Shown: positions 1 through 8,258, numbered from the stretch's first letter. The stretch is 64,000 bases of DNA from CAG-791 sp000431495 (GCA_052117605.1 JBQKIT010000011.1); one strand, 5' to 3'. Numbers and translations: made by a program. Notes: generated by a model not told the origin, from the letters alone.

Positions 1-198
1 GTGAAGTGCCTTTTCTTTCTTCTGATCGTTGGGTCTTACAACGCGGAGCTCACCGTTCTCCTGCTCGAACTTCATCTCTGCGGGAAGAGTTCTGGTAAGT
101 GTTCCCTTAGGCCCCTTAACCGTCACTGTGTTATTTTCTGCTACATCAACAGTAACGCCTGCCGGTATAGCGATTGGCATTAAACCGATACGTGACAT
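1..198 (-). CDS. rplF: 50S ribosomal protein L6, N-terminal part (cut by window edge)
   Basis: This is the start of ribosomal protein L6, a large-subunit protein that binds 23S rRNA near the factor-binding site. The first 66 codons are present and the rest lies outside the window. The protein begins MSRIGLMPIAIPAGV and contains the VTVKGPKGTL stretch typical of the first L6 domain. The start ATG (198-196) is preceded by GGAGGAACGGGC, a strong ribosome binding site. It follows rpsH in the canonical spc gene order. Confidence 0.96.
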   Translation of the reverse strand, partial: MSRIGLMPIAIPAGVTVDVAENNTVTVKGPKGTLTRTLPAEMKFEQENGELRVVRPNDQKKEKALH

Positions 199-327
199 GC
201 CCGTTCCTCCTAATTCATATTCATGATTCTGTACATGTATTGCTTTGTTTCAGATTTTCAACAGTAATCAGGAACGTCCCACCCATCCCGTGGGACTTCC
301 TGATACAGTTTTTAAAAAATATGGAAA

Positions 328-729
328 TTACCAGATGAATGCAAGAACCTCGCCGCCAACCTGCAGCTCTCTTGCCTTCTTGTCGGTAATAACGCCCTGG
401 TTGGTGGAAAGGATTGCAGTTCCCAGTCCGTCCAGAACCTTCGGTACATTGTCCTTGCTTGCGTATACGCGCATGCCGGGCTTGGAAATTCTCTGCAGTC
501 CGGTCAGGATGCGGTCGTTGCGGTCTGCACCGTACTTCAGTGTGATGCGGATATCCTTGAAGCTTCCGTTATCAACCAGATCGATTTTGGAAATATACCC
601 CTCGTCCAGAAGAATGTTGGCAATTGCCATCTTGATCTTGGAGTTCGGAACATCAACTGTATCATGCTTTGCTGTATTTGCGTTACGGATTCTTGTAAGC
701 ATATCAGCGATCGGATCACTCATAGACAT
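328..729 (-). CDS. rpsH: 30S ribosomal protein S8
   Basis: S8 is a primary 16S rRNA binding protein of the small subunit and, in some bacteria, the autogenous repressor of the spc operon. The 133-residue product has the usual length, begins MSMSDPIADMLTRIRNAN and ends GGEVLAFIW, both diagnostic for S8. A second in-frame ATG lies two codons in; the first is used because GGAGAG is closer to it. It lies between rpsN and rplF, as expected. Confidence 0.97.
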   Translation of the reverse strand: MSMSDPIADMLTRIRNANTAKHDTVDVPNSKIKMAIANILLDEGYISKIDLVDNGSFKDIRITLKYGADRNDRILTGLQRISKPGMRVYASKDNVPKVLDGLGTAILSTNQGVITDKKARELQVGGEVLAFIW

Positions 730-783
730 AATGTAAATCTCTCCTTTTCTGTGCGATATCCTAATGAATTGTTGTGATACGTA

Positions 784-969
784 TTACCAGGATGCTTTCT
801 TAACACCCGGGATCTCGCCCTTGTATGCGAGCTCACGGAAGCAGATTCTGCAGATGCCATACTTCTTCAGTACGGAATGCGGACGGCCGCAAATCTTGCA
901 GCGCGTGTAAGCACGCGTAGAAAACTTGGGCTTCATCTGCTGCTTGATCTTCATAGAAGTCTTTGCCAT
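784..969 (-). CDS. rpsN: 30S ribosomal protein S14, zinc-binding type Z
   Basis: This is the short, 61-residue form of S14. Two CxxC pairs are visible (CKIC near residue 24 and CRIC near residue 40), so it is the zinc-binding C+ paralog rather than the longer zinc-free form. S14 helps assemble the head of the 30S subunit. AAGGAG stands 6-7 bases before the ATG. It sits between rplE and rpsH in the standard spc order. Confidence 0.97.
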   Translation of the reverse strand: MAKTSMKIKQQMKPKFSTRAYTRCKICGRPHSVLKKYGICRICFRELAYKGEIPGVKKASW

Positions 970-984
970 GTCAATCTCCTTTTA

Positions 985-1527
985 TTACTTTGCAAAAGGC
1001 ATGTTGAACAGTCTCAACAGCTCGCGCGCTTCCTCATCGGTATTTGCGGTGGTTGTAAAGATGATGTCCATTCCTCTTACCTTGTCAATCTTGTCATACT
1101 CGATTTCAGGGAAGATCAGCTGCTCCTTGATACCAAGAGCATAGTTTCCTCTTCCGTCGAAGGAGTTGGGATTGACGCCTCTGAAGTCACGTACGCGGGG
1201 CAGAGCCAGGTTCACGAGTCTGTCAAGGAACTCGTACATACGGTCACCGCGAAGAGTTACCTTGCAGCCAATCGGCATGCCTTCACGAATCTTGAAGTTT
1301 GCAATGGACTTCTTTGCTTTTGTGTAAACCGGATGCTGGCCGGTAATGGTCTCGAGATCCTTTGCTGCGGTCTCAAGGAGCTTCTCGTTCTCCTTTGCTT
1401 CGCCGACTGCCATGTTGACAACAATCTTGTCAAGCTTCGGGATCTGCATCGGATTGGTGTATCCGAACTTCTTGACCATAGCCTCGCGAATCTCGGTATT
1501 GTACTGATCTTTAAGTCTGCTGCTCAT
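985..1527 (-). CDS. rplE: 50S ribosomal protein L5
   Basis: L5 binds 5S rRNA and forms part of the central protuberance of the large subunit, contacting the P-site tRNA. The 180-residue length is typical. Visible family blocks are KIVVNMAVGEA near residue 34, AKKSIANFKIREG near residue 71 and RDFRGVNPNSFDGRGNY near residue 113. It follows rplX and precedes rpsN with short spacers, consistent with one spc-type transcript. Confidence 0.97.
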   Translation of the reverse strand: MSSRLKDQYNTEIREAMVKKFGYTNPMQIPKLDKIVVNMAVGEAKENEKLLETAAKDLETITGQHPVYTKAKKSIANFKIREGMPIGCKVTLRGDRMYEFLDRLVNLALPRVRDFRGVNPNSFDGRGNYALGIKEQLIFPEIEYDKIDKVRGMDIIFTTTANTDEEARELLRLFNMPFAK

Positions 1528-1547
1528 CGTTTCTCCTCCTTTCTGCC

Positions 1548-1859
1548 TTATTTGATTTCCTTGCCGGTCTTCTTGGCAATACGAATCTTCTTTCCGTCTT
1601 CTACCTTGAATCCGACTCTGGTGGTCTGTCCGTCAACAACCAGCATTACGTTGGAGATATCGAGAGCAGCTTCCTTCTCTGCGATTCCGCCTTCCTGATT
1701 CTGTGCGGAAGGCTTGTTGTGCTTGGTCACCTTGTTGATGCCCTCAACAACCACCCTGTGGTTCTCGCGGTCAACAGCAGTAACCTTTCCCTCTTTACCG
1801 AGGTCCTTACCGGCAATTACCTTTACGGTATCGCCAACTTTGATCTTGCTTGCTGCCAT
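1548..1859 (-). CDS. rplX: 50S ribosomal protein L24
   Basis: L24 is an early assembly protein that nucleates folding of 23S rRNA. The 103-residue product starts with the KOW motif (KIKVGDTVKVIAGKDLGKEG) and carries the VEGINKVTKHNKPSAQNQ block characteristic of bacterial L24. It lies between rplN and rplE with a short gap and a GGAGG-like binding site. Confidence 0.97.
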   Translation of the reverse strand: MAASKIKVGDTVKVIAGKDLGKEGKVTAVDRENHRVVVEGINKVTKHNKPSAQNQEGGIAEKEAALDISNVMLVVDGQTTRVGFKVEDGKKIRIAKKTGKEIK

Positions 1860-1870
1860 TTCATTCCTCC

Positions 1871-2239
1871 TTACAGTACTTCCGGAGCAAGGGACAGAAT
1901 CTTCATGAACTGCTTATCACGAAGCTCTCTTGCTACGGGTCCGAAAATACGAGTTCCTGTAGGTGTCAGATCATCCTTGATGATAACAGCTGCGTTCTCA
2001 TCGAAACGGATGTAAGAACCATCTTTTCTGCGTGTCTCACGAACAGTACGAACGACAACAGCCTTAACGACGTCACCCTTCTTTACCATACCGCCGGGAG
2101 CTGCATCCTTTACAGATGCGACAATTGTATCGCCAATTCTGGCATATCTTCTGGTAGATCCACCGCAAACACGAATGCAGAGAAGCTCTCTGGCACCGGT
2201 GTTATCAGCGACCTTCAGTCTTGTTTCCTGCTGAATCAT
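1871..2239 (-). CDS. rplN: 50S ribosomal protein L14
   Basis: L14 is a beta-barrel protein at the subunit interface, forming bridges with the 30S subunit. The 122-residue length matches the family. It begins MIQQETRLKVADNTGARELL and ends with the FMKILSLAPEVL block, both highly conserved. It follows rpsQ in the S10/spc cluster. Confidence 0.98.
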   Translation of the reverse strand: MIQQETRLKVADNTGARELLCIRVCGGSTRRYARIGDTIVASVKDAAPGGMVKKGDVVKAVVVRTVRETRRKDGSYIRFDENAAVIIKDDLTPTGTRIFGPVARELRDKQFMKILSLAPEVL

Positions 2240-2286
2240 GTTCTAGTCCTTTCTGATTCACAAACAACGGTCCCCGGGAAGGCAGA

Positions 2287-2541
2287 TTATCTTGCCTTCT
2301 CAACGATGGAGATGACTCTCCATCTCTTGGTCTTGGACAGCGGTCTGGTCTCCATAACCTTTACGGTATCGCCGATGCCGCACTCGTTGTTCTCATCGTG
2401 TGCCTTCAGTGTGTAGGTCTTCTTTACGATCTTTCCGATTACCGGATGCTTCACGTGGTTCTCGATTGCAACAGTGACGGTCTTATCCATCTTGTCGCTG
2501 ACAACCTTACCGATACGGACTTTTCTAAGATTTCTTTCCAC
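2287..2541 (-). CDS. rpsQ: 30S ribosomal protein S17
   Basis: S17 is an OB-fold protein that binds the 5' domain of 16S rRNA early in assembly. The 84-residue product contains GKVVSDKMDKTVTVAIE and the C-terminal GDTVKVMETRPLSKTKRWR block typical of the family. It lies downstream of rpmC with a 26-bp gap. Confidence 0.97.
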   Translation of the reverse strand: MERNLRKVRIGKVVSDKMDKTVTVAIENHVKHPVIGKIVKKTYTLKAHDENNECGIGDTVKVMETRPLSKTKRWRVISIVEKAR

Positions 2542-2567
2542 GGTATTTACTCCTTTCCGGTAACAGA

Positions 2568-2771
2568 TTAATTCGCAGCCTTTGCAGTAATCACGGTCTG
2601 GATTCTTGCAATGTTCTTGCGAACCTCAGTGATTCTTGCAGTGTTCTGCAGCTGATTGGTTGCGTTCTGGAATCTGAGGTTGAAGAGCTCTCTCTTAGCG
2701 GACTCAAGATCCTCTCTGAGCTCGTCGATGTTCTTCGCCTGCAGTTCCTTCATGTATTCAGTAGACTTCAT
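2568..2771 (-). CDS. rpmC: 50S ribosomal protein L29
   Basis: L29 is a small two-helix protein next to the polypeptide exit tunnel, near the trigger factor and SRP docking site. The product is 67 residues and carries the ELFNLRFQNATNQLQN signature. Its start codon overlaps the stop of rplP by four bases (ATGA), indicating translational coupling. Confidence 0.96.
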   Translation of the reverse strand: MKSTEYMKELQAKNIDELREDLESAKRELFNLRFQNATNQLQNTARITEVRKNIARIQTVITAKAAN

Positions 2772-3196
2772 TCTGCACCGCCTTCCAGATCTGCCTTGGC
2801 AACAATCTTCGTTTTGATCGGAAGCTTGGTTCCGGCAAGACGAAGAGCTTCTCTTGCCACTTCTTCAGGTACTCCGGAGATTTCAAACATAACTCTGCCG
2901 GGTTTCACAACTGCTACCCAGTATTCAACGGAGCCCTTTCCGGATCCCATTCGAACTCCCAGGGGTTTGCCGGTTACAGGCTTGTCAGGGAAAACCTTGA
3001 TCCAAACCTGACCGCCACGCTTGATGTAACGTGTCAGTGCGACACGGGCTGCCTCAATCTGATTGGAGCGAACCCACTTTGCTTCGGTTGCAACAAGACC
3101 GTACTCACCGTAGGTAATCTTGTTGCCGCGCGATGCCTTTCCGCGGCGATCTCCGCGGAAAACAGCACGATATTTAACTCTCTTCGGCATTAACAT
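2768..3196 (-). CDS. rplP: 50S ribosomal protein L16
   Basis: L16 organises the A-site region of the large subunit. The product is 142 residues and begins MLMPKRVKYRAVFRGDRRG; the MGSGKGSVEYWVAVVKPGR block near residue 82 is diagnostic. The start at 3196 overlaps the rpsC stop (TAATG) and lies 9 bases after GGAGG; a second ATG two codons later is possible. The 3' end overlaps rpmC. Confidence 0.97.
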   Translation of the reverse strand: MLMPKRVKYRAVFRGDRRGKASRGNKITYGEYGLVATEAKWVRSNQIEAARVALTRYIKRGGQVWIKVFPDKPVTGKPLGVRMGSGKGSVEYWVAVVKPGRVMFEISGVPEEVAREALRLAGTKLPIKTKIVAKADLEGGAE

Positions 3197-3882
3197 TAGT
3201 TGTCACCTCCCTTGGATTCATCAGAGGCAGCGACTGCCTGCTCGTTCTTCTTCTTGGGAAGAATCTCGCCCTTGTAGATCCAGACCTTAACGCCTACCTT
3301 GCCGTAGGTGGTGTCTGCTTCTGCAAAGCCGTAGTCGATGTCTGCACGCAGGGTCTGAAGCGGAATGGTTCCGTCAGAATAGGTCTCGGTACGAGCGATA
3401 TCTGCACCGCCAAGACGTCCTGCGCAGGAAGCCTTCACACCAAGTGCTCCGGTCTTCATGGTACGGTTCATAGCGGACTTCATTGCTCTGCGGAAGGAAA
3501 CACGGTTCTCAAGCTGCTGAGCGATGTTCTCTGCAACCAGCTGTGCATCCTTGTCAGGTCTCTTAATTTCCTTGATCTCAAGAACAACCTTGTCAGCAGT
3601 CAGCTTCTGAAGCTGCTTCTTGGTGTTCTCGATCTCAGCGCCGCCCTTTCCGATTACAACACCGGGCTTTGCGGAATAAACCGTAACCTTTACTCTGCCG
3701 GAAGCTCTCTCGATATCAATCTTGGAGATGCCTGCCTGCTCGAGTTTCTTCTTGAGGAACTCTCTGATCTTGTGATCTTCTACCAGCATGTCAGAGAAGT
3801 GCTTATCATCAGCATACCATCTGGAATCCCAATCCTTGATGATGCCGACTCTCATGCCATGAGGATTAACTTTCTGTCCCAT
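3196..3882 (-). CDS. rpsC: 30S ribosomal protein S3
   Basis: S3 forms part of the mRNA entry tunnel of the small subunit and has helicase-related KH-type RNA binding. The 228-residue product begins MGQKVNPHGMRVG. The KH-domain GKGGAEI motif is near residue 78. The C-terminal domain carries GRLGGADIARTE. A lysine-rich, acidic tail ends the protein. Stop and start overlap with rplP. Confidence 0.98.
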   Translation of the reverse strand: MGQKVNPHGMRVGIIKDWDSRWYADDKHFSDMLVEDHKIREFLKKKLEQAGISKIDIERASGRVKVTVYSAKPGVVIGKGGAEIENTKKQLQKLTADKVVLEIKEIKRPDKDAQLVAENIAQQLENRVSFRRAMKSAMNRTMKTGALGVKASCAGRLGGADIARTETYSDGTIPLQTLRADIDYGFAEADTTYGKVGVKVWIYKGEILPKKKNEQAVAASDESKGGDN

Positions 3883-3906
3883 ATAGGCTCCTTTCCATCA
3901 CCTGAA

Positions 3907-4341
3907 TTACTTGGTCTCTGCTGCAGCTTCAGCAGGCTTTTCTTCGCTCTGTGCCTTCTTCTCATCAAGAGTAATGTACAGATTGCTCATTCTCTTGAAG
4001 ATGCGATAAGCTCTGCCCTGTGCACGAGGCTGAATTCTCTTCATGATCGGGCCGTTGGAAGCATGGCATTCTGCAATATAGAGATCTGCGACATTCATGC
4101 CGAGATTGTTCTCTGCGTTTGCTGCTGCAGACTTTAATAATTTCAGGATCACGCCCGAAGCATATCTCGGACTGTACTCAAGAATTCCAATTGCTGTCGT
4201 AACATCCTTACCTCTGATGGCATCCATTACGAAGCAGGCCTTCTGAACCGGAATTCTTGCATTGGTGAGCTTTGCGTGAGGTCTTGTATCCTTGACCGCA
4301 TTTCTGGCTCTCTTTACTTGTGTTCTATGTCCGTTAGCCAT
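3907..4341 (-). CDS. rplV: 50S ribosomal protein L22 with C-terminal tail
   Basis: L22 lines the exit tunnel through its extended beta hairpin. The core (to about residue 127) contains ANAENNLGMN and the tunnel-hairpin segment KRIQPRAQGRAYRI. The product is 144 residues, longer than the usual 110-118, because of an acidic Ala/Glu-rich tail after residue 127. The role of this tail is unknown; similar tails occur in other clostridial L22 proteins. Confidence 0.97.
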   Translation of the reverse strand: MANGHRTQVKRARNAVKDTRPHAKLTNARIPVQKACFVMDAIRGKDVTTAIGILEYSPRYASGVILKLLKSAAANAENNLGMNVADLYIAECHASNGPIMKRIQPRAQGRAYRIFKRMSNLYITLDEKKAQSEEKPAEAAAETK

Positions 4342-4379
4342 AGATCTGAACTCCTTTCGATGTAACAGGCACTGAGTAA

Positions 4380-4664
4380 TTACCTACCCGTGCTGGATTC
4401 TTTGTTATTTCCGTTATGACCGCGGAATGTTCTGGTCTGTACGAACTCACCGAGCTTGTGTCCGACCATGTCTTCCGTAATGTATACCGGAACATGCTTT
4501 CTGCCGTCATGAACCGCAATGGTATGTCCAACAAAGGACGGGAAAATCGTGGAACGGCGGGACCAGGTCTTGATAACCTGCTTGTCGCCGGCAGCGTTCA
4601 TTGCATCTACCTTCTTCAAAAGGCTTTCGTCAGCGAAAGGTCCTTTTTTCAGTGATCTTGCCAT
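4380..4664 (-). CDS. rpsS: 30S ribosomal protein S19
   Basis: S19 sits in the head of the small subunit with S13 and contacts the 50S central protuberance. The 94-residue product begins MARSLKKGPFADESLLKKV and has the GHTIAVHDGRKHVPVYI and KLGEFVQTRTFRGH blocks. It lies between rplB and rplV. Confidence 0.98.
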   Translation of the reverse strand: MARSLKKGPFADESLLKKVDAMNAAGDKQVIKTWSRRSTIFPSFVGHTIAVHDGRKHVPVYITEDMVGHKLGEFVQTRTFRGHNGNNKESSTGR

Positions 4665-4675
4665 TTCGTACCTCC

Positions 4676-5515
4676 TTATTTAAGTCCCTTTCCGTTTCTT
4701 CTTCTTACGATAAGCTTGTCAGAAGATTTTCTCTTACGAGTCTTGTAACCAAGAGCAGGCTTGCCCCAAGGGGTTACAGGGCCGGGACGTCCGACAGGTG
4801 CCTTACCTTCACCACCACCATGAGGGTGATCGTTCGGGTTCATGACAGAACCGCGGACATGAGGACGAATGCCCATGTGGCGGATACGGCCAGCCTTACC
4901 ATAGTGAACCAGGCTGTGGTCTCCGTTGCCTACAATACCAATGGTTGCGCGGCAAGCCAGCGGAACCATTCTCATCTCTCCGGAAGGAAGACGAAGTGTT
5001 GCATAACCGTTCTCCTTTGCCATCAGCTGAGCAGAAGCACCGGCAGTTCTTGCCAGCTGTCCGCCCTTTCCGATGTAAAGCTCAACGTTGTGAACCATCG
5101 TACCAACAGGGATCTCAGAGAGGGGCAGGCAGTTGCCTACGCGGATCTCGGCCTTCGGTCCGTTCATGACCTTCATGCCGTCTGTCAGACCCTGAGGAGC
5201 AAGGATGTAGCTCTTCTCACCATCTGCATATACGATCAGGGCGATGTTAGCGGTTCTGTTCGGATCGTACTCGATTCCGACAACAGTTGCCGGTACATCA
5301 TCCTTCAGTCTTCTGAAGTCTACATTTCTGTATTTATTTCTGTTTCCGCCGCCTCTGTGACGAACCGTGATCTTACCCTGGTTGTTTCTTCCGGCATTCT
5401 TACGCTTGGAAACGATCAGACTCTTTTCAGGTGTTGTCTTGGTCACTTCAGCGAAGTCGGAGCCGGACATGTTACGTCTGGACGGGGTATAAGCGGTATA
5501 CTTTTTAATTCCCAT
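4676..5515 (-). CDS. rplB: 50S ribosomal protein L2
   Basis: L2 is required for subunit association and peptidyl transferase activity. The 279-residue length is typical. Visible blocks are GRNNQGKITVRHRGGG near residue 42, the OB-fold and SH3-like core, and the C-terminal NPNDHPHGGGEGKAP segment, which contains the histidine (HPHGGG) placed near the peptidyl transferase centre in the family. It lies just upstream of rpsS with a 11-bp gap. Confidence 0.98.
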   Translation of the reverse strand: MGIKKYTAYTPSRRNMSGSDFAEVTKTTPEKSLIVSKRKNAGRNNQGKITVRHRGGGNRNKYRNVDFRRLKDDVPATVVGIEYDPNRTANIALIVYADGEKSYILAPQGLTDGMKVMNGPKAEIRVGNCLPLSEIPVGTMVHNVELYIGKGGQLARTAGASAQLMAKENGYATLRLPSGEMRMVPLACRATIGIVGNGDHSLVHYGKAGRIRHMGIRPHVRGSVMNPNDHPHGGGEGKAPVGRPGPVTPWGKPALGYKTRKRKSSDKLIVRRRNGKGLK

Positions 5516-5607
5516 TTTATAACTCCTTCTTTCTAGTTAATCGCACCGCGCCCGAAGCAATGTGCGCCTGGGATGGCCTGTCTGCTTCAGGACTTTTATC
5601 ATCCGGA

Positions 5608-5907
5608 TCAGAGTCCTGTGAAGAACTCGATATCCTTGCTGTCTTCAGTAAGGGTAACCACTGCCTTCTTGCCCTTAGCGGTCTTTCCGACAGTCATTCC
5701 TCTTCTCTTGCTCTTTGCTCTGCAGGTAATGGTGTTGACCTTCTTTACCTTGGTTCCCTCAAAGAGCTTCTCAACAGCTTCTTTGATCTGGATCTTGTTT
5801 GCTTCCGGATGTACATAGAATGTGTACTTCTTCTCAGCAGTGATGTTCATACTCTTCTCGGTAAGAACAGGCTTTAAGATGACATCATAATATCCAAGTG
5901 CTGCCAT
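5608..5907 (-). CDS. rplW: 50S ribosomal protein L23
   Basis: L23 lies at the exit of the polypeptide tunnel and docks trigger factor and SRP. The 99-residue product has YDVILKPVLTEKSM at the N-terminus and KYTFYVHPEANKIQIKEAVE after it. Its start overlaps the rplD stop by one base (TAATG), so translation is probably coupled. A 92-bp gap separates it from rplB. Confidence 0.97.
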   Translation of the reverse strand: MAALGYYDVILKPVLTEKSMNITAEKKYTFYVHPEANKIQIKEAVEKLFEGTKVKKVNTITCRAKSKRRGMTVGKTAKGKKAVVTLTEDSKDIEFFTGL

Positions 5908-6530
5908 TATGCGTACACCTCCTCAATCTTCGCAACAGCGTCCTTTGTCAGGATGACTGTCTGTGCGTTCATCAGATCGTAAACGTTGATCGTGTTTGCT
6001 GTAGATGTCTTTACGCTCGGAACATTTCCGGAAGCGCGTACAACGCTTGCATCATCTGCTCCGAGAACAACCAGAGCCTTCTCAGCTGCCTTGAGATTCT
6101 CAAGAACCTTGACGAAGTTCTTCGTCTTGGGCTCCTCAAAGGTGATCTGATCTACAACAATGATCTTGCCGCCGGCAAGGCGATCGGACAGAGCAGACAG
6201 CAGAGCTGCTCTCTTCTCCTTCTTATTGAGCTTGAAGGAATAGTCGCGCGGTACCGGAGCGAAAACAACGCCGCCGTGTCTCCACTGAGGAGAGCGGGTG
6301 GATCCCTGTCTTGCATGTCCGGTTCCCTTCTGTCTCCAGGGCTTAGCAGTGCTGCCGGAAACCTCGGAACGGGTCTTAGCCTTCTGTGTTCCCTGGCGGT
6401 TGTTAGCCAGCTGCTGAACCACTGCGAGATGCAGCAGGTTCTCGTTGGGCTCTACGCCAAAGACCTTGTCGGAGAGGTCGATCTTTCCGACTTCTTTTCC
6501 TTCCATATTGAAAACAGATACGTTAGCCAT
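5907..6530 (-). CDS. rplD: 50S ribosomal protein L4
   Basis: L4 binds 23S rRNA, lines the exit tunnel, and in gammaproteobacteria represses its own S10 operon. The 207-residue product carries the tunnel-loop segment around RSEVSGSTAKPWRQKGTG (about residues 62-79) followed by GHARQGSTRSPQWRHGG, as in family members. Whether it regulates this operon through the long leader upstream of rpsJ cannot be told from sequence. Confidence 0.97.
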   Translation of the reverse strand: MANVSVFNMEGKEVGKIDLSDKVFGVEPNENLLHLAVVQQLANNRQGTQKAKTRSEVSGSTAKPWRQKGTGHARQGSTRSPQWRHGGVVFAPVPRDYSFKLNKKEKRAALLSALSDRLAGGKIIVVDQITFEEPKTKNFVKVLENLKAAEKALVVLGADDASVVRASGNVPSVKTSTANTINVYDLMNAQTVILTKDAVAKIEEVYA

Positions 6531-6564
6531 TTCTGAATGGTCCTCCTTTCATTCGGGCAGCTGC

Positions 6565-7245
6565 TCAAACATCCGCCTTGGTTGTCTCTTTGATCGTGAC
6601 GAGGCCCTTCTTGGGTCCGGGAACCGCACCCTTGACAAGGATGATGTTCTTCTCAGGATCAATCTTGACAATCTCGAGGTTTCTTACAGTCACCTGAACG
6701 CTTCCCACATGGCCAGGCATTACCTTGCCGGGGAATACACGGCTGGGTGTAGAAGAAGTACCGTTGGAACCCTGATGACGATGGAACTTGGAGCCGTGCC
6801 CCATGGGTCCTCTGTGCTGACCCTTCTGGATCGCAGAACGGAAGCCCTTACCCTTGCTGGTAGCAGTCACGTCGATGTGATCGCCTTCTGCAAAGATGTC
6901 TGCCTTGATCTCAGTGCCAATCTGATACTCAGCTGCGTTCTCAAAACGGAACTCACGGACAAACTTCTTGCTGGAAACGCCAGCCTTCTCAAAGTGTCCC
7001 TTGAGAGCCTTGCCTGTGCCGTGGCGATGAGCAACTTCTACCTTTCCGCTCTTGTCAACATTCTTGGCACGATCTACCGCATCCACATAGCCGACCTGAA
7101 CTGCTTCATAGCCGTCGTTGTCTGCGGTCTTGATCTGAGTCACTACGTTCGGGCCTGCCTCCAGGACCGTTACAGGAATCAGAGTGCCGTCTTCTGCGAA
7201 GATCTGAGTCATTCCGACCTTCGTTGCAAGTATTGCTTTTTTCAT
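6565..7245 (-). CDS. rplC: 50S ribosomal protein L3
   Basis: L3 is an early assembly protein whose loop approaches the peptidyl transferase centre. The 226-residue product begins MKKAILATKVGMTQIF and contains the GKGFRSAIQKGQHRGPMGHG and RVFPGKVMPGHVG segments typical of bacterial L3. It is separated from rpsJ by an unusually long 359-bp gap (see 7246-7604). The RBS is weak (AGAGGTAAAGAGAT before ATG). Confidence 0.97.
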   Translation of the reverse strand: MKKAILATKVGMTQIFAEDGTLIPVTVLEAGPNVVTQIKTADNDGYEAVQVGYVDAVDRAKNVDKSGKVEVAHRHGTGKALKGHFEKAGVSSKKFVREFRFENAAEYQIGTEIKADIFAEGDHIDVTATSKGKGFRSAIQKGQHRGPMGHGSKFHRHQGSNGTSSTPSRVFPGKVMPGHVGSVQVTVRNLEIVKIDPEKNIILVKGAVPGPKKGLVTIKETTKADV

Positions 7246-7604
7246 ATCTCTTTACCTCTTTCTGCCGGTATCTCCGGCGTTGTAACACCATAATCGGTGT
7301 TAATCCCTACAGCGGACATCGCATCAGGCGGAAGGTGTGACTTCTGCTGCAAAGAGCTGTGGGTCTGCTGTCTGACCTGCGGTGAACCTGAACCGCTGCC
7401 CTTTGCGCCCTCTGTGCTCCCCGGCACCGACTCACAGGTGTCCATGTGTCAGGGGATGTCATACTAAGTAGAGGTTATGGTCACGTCCCGGATTCCGGAT
7501 CTTCGATTTCCGGTCTCCTTTTATCATGGGACGGGACTTGCGTTGTAATAGAAGCTTTCGCTTCTGCCGTCTTTCCGGCTGTCTCACCTGTCCGGTATCC
7601 GAAA
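7246..7604 (-). other. Long structured gap between rpsJ and rplC
   Basis: These 359 bases separate rpsJ from rplC, genes that are usually nearly adjacent. No convincing gene is present; a 67-codon open frame at 7242-7445 has no recognisable product. On the minus strand several hairpins are visible: GAAGC-GAAA-GCTTC; an outer CGTCCC/GGGACG pair; AACACC-GATTAT-GGTGTT; and GCCGG-AGATA-CCGGC just before the rplC ribosome binding site. It may be a regulatory or RNA-processing element of the S10 operon; this is inference. Confidence 0.5.
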
Positions 7605-7922
7605 TTACTTGGTCACCATCTTAACGTTGATGTAAACACCGGCAGGCATTTCCAGACGCTGAAGAGCATCTACTGTCTTCTGCGTAGGGGTGATGACGTC
7701 GATCAGTCTCTTGTGAGTTCTCTGCTCGAACTGCTCACGGCTGTCCTTATACTTATGAACAGCACGAAGGATGGTAACAACCTCCTTCTTCGTCGGAAGC
7801 GGAACCGGGCCGCTTACCTGAGAGCCGCTCTTCTTCACGGTCTCAATGATCTTACGTGCAGATGCATCGATAAGTTCGTGATCATACGCCTTCAATGTGA
7901 TTCTCATTACCTGATTTGCCAT
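7605..7922 (-). CDS. rpsJ: 30S ribosomal protein S10 (NusE)
   Basis: S10 is a small-subunit head protein and, as NusE, binds NusB and NusG in antitermination. The 105-residue product has the family length. It begins MANQVMRITLKAYDHELID and contains GPVPLPTKKEVVTILR and the C-terminal LQRLEMPAGVYINVK. The start at 7922 is chosen because TAAGGAGG stands about 10 bases upstream; an in-frame extension to 7985 would add 21 non-conserved residues. It is the first gene of the S10 operon here. Confidence 0.97.
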   Translation of the reverse strand: MANQVMRITLKAYDHELIDASARKIIETVKKSGSQVSGPVPLPTKKEVVTILRAVHKYKDSREQFEQRTHKRLIDVITPTQKTVDALQRLEMPAGVYINVKMVTK

Positions 7923-8222
7923 AAAAAAAGTCGCCTCCTTATTCGCACTTTTTAATGAAGTACGACAAGCGGTGACTGTACACACTCCCGTGCGTGTCCT
8001 GTCTTTCTCAAAAGAAAGGTCAACGGAAAACCGTTGACAGGACGCTTATCACGTCGTTTCTACACTGGGCAGACTGTTCTTCGGTACAGTGACTTGTCGT
8101 CAGATTGTTGGGCGTGCCCACCAGGTCCTGCAGGCGCCCCAGACATTCGCTCCACGGAGTAACCCGAAACATGCTATTGCCTGTTCCGGCAATCTCTCGC
8201 TTCATCGCTATCATGTCACAGC
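7923..8222 (-). promoter_or_regulatory. Structured 5' leader of the S10 operon
   Basis: About 300 nt lie between the predicted transcription start and rpsJ. Two adjacent hairpins are clear: CTTTCT with AGAAAG at 8003-8018 and CAACGG-AAAA-CCGTTG at 8021-8036. They are enclosed by an outer stem GTCCTGT (7996-8002) with ACAGGAC (8037-8043), making a three-way junction. A further GGGCG/CGCCC pairing lies near 8110-8140. Known S10 leaders bind L4 in gammaproteobacteria; this one does not visibly match that family. A 72-codon open frame (8020-8238) has no recognisable product. Confidence 0.6.
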
Positions 8223-8229
8223 GTGTTTT

Positions 8230-8258
8230 ATTGTACACGAAGGTTTTTTGTATTGCAA
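8230..8258 (-). promoter_or_regulatory. Sigma-A promoter of the S10 operon
   Basis: On the minus strand TTGCAA (8258-8253) and TACAAT (8235-8230) are separated by exactly 17 bp. Transcription would start near 8222, giving a leader of about 300 nt before rpsJ. Confidence 0.85.

Noticed and set aside
245..736. Long plus-strand open frames opposite ribosomal and rpo genes
   Set aside because: They are antisense shadows of conserved genes caused by codon bias, as are many plus-strand frames through 32 kb.
7242..7445. 67-codon gene between rpsJ and rplC
   Set aside because: It overlaps the rplC start, has biased composition and no family resemblance.
8020..8238. 72-codon gene upstream of rpsJ
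   Set aside because: It overlaps the promoter end and the leader hairpins, has no recognisable product and no good ribosome binding site.
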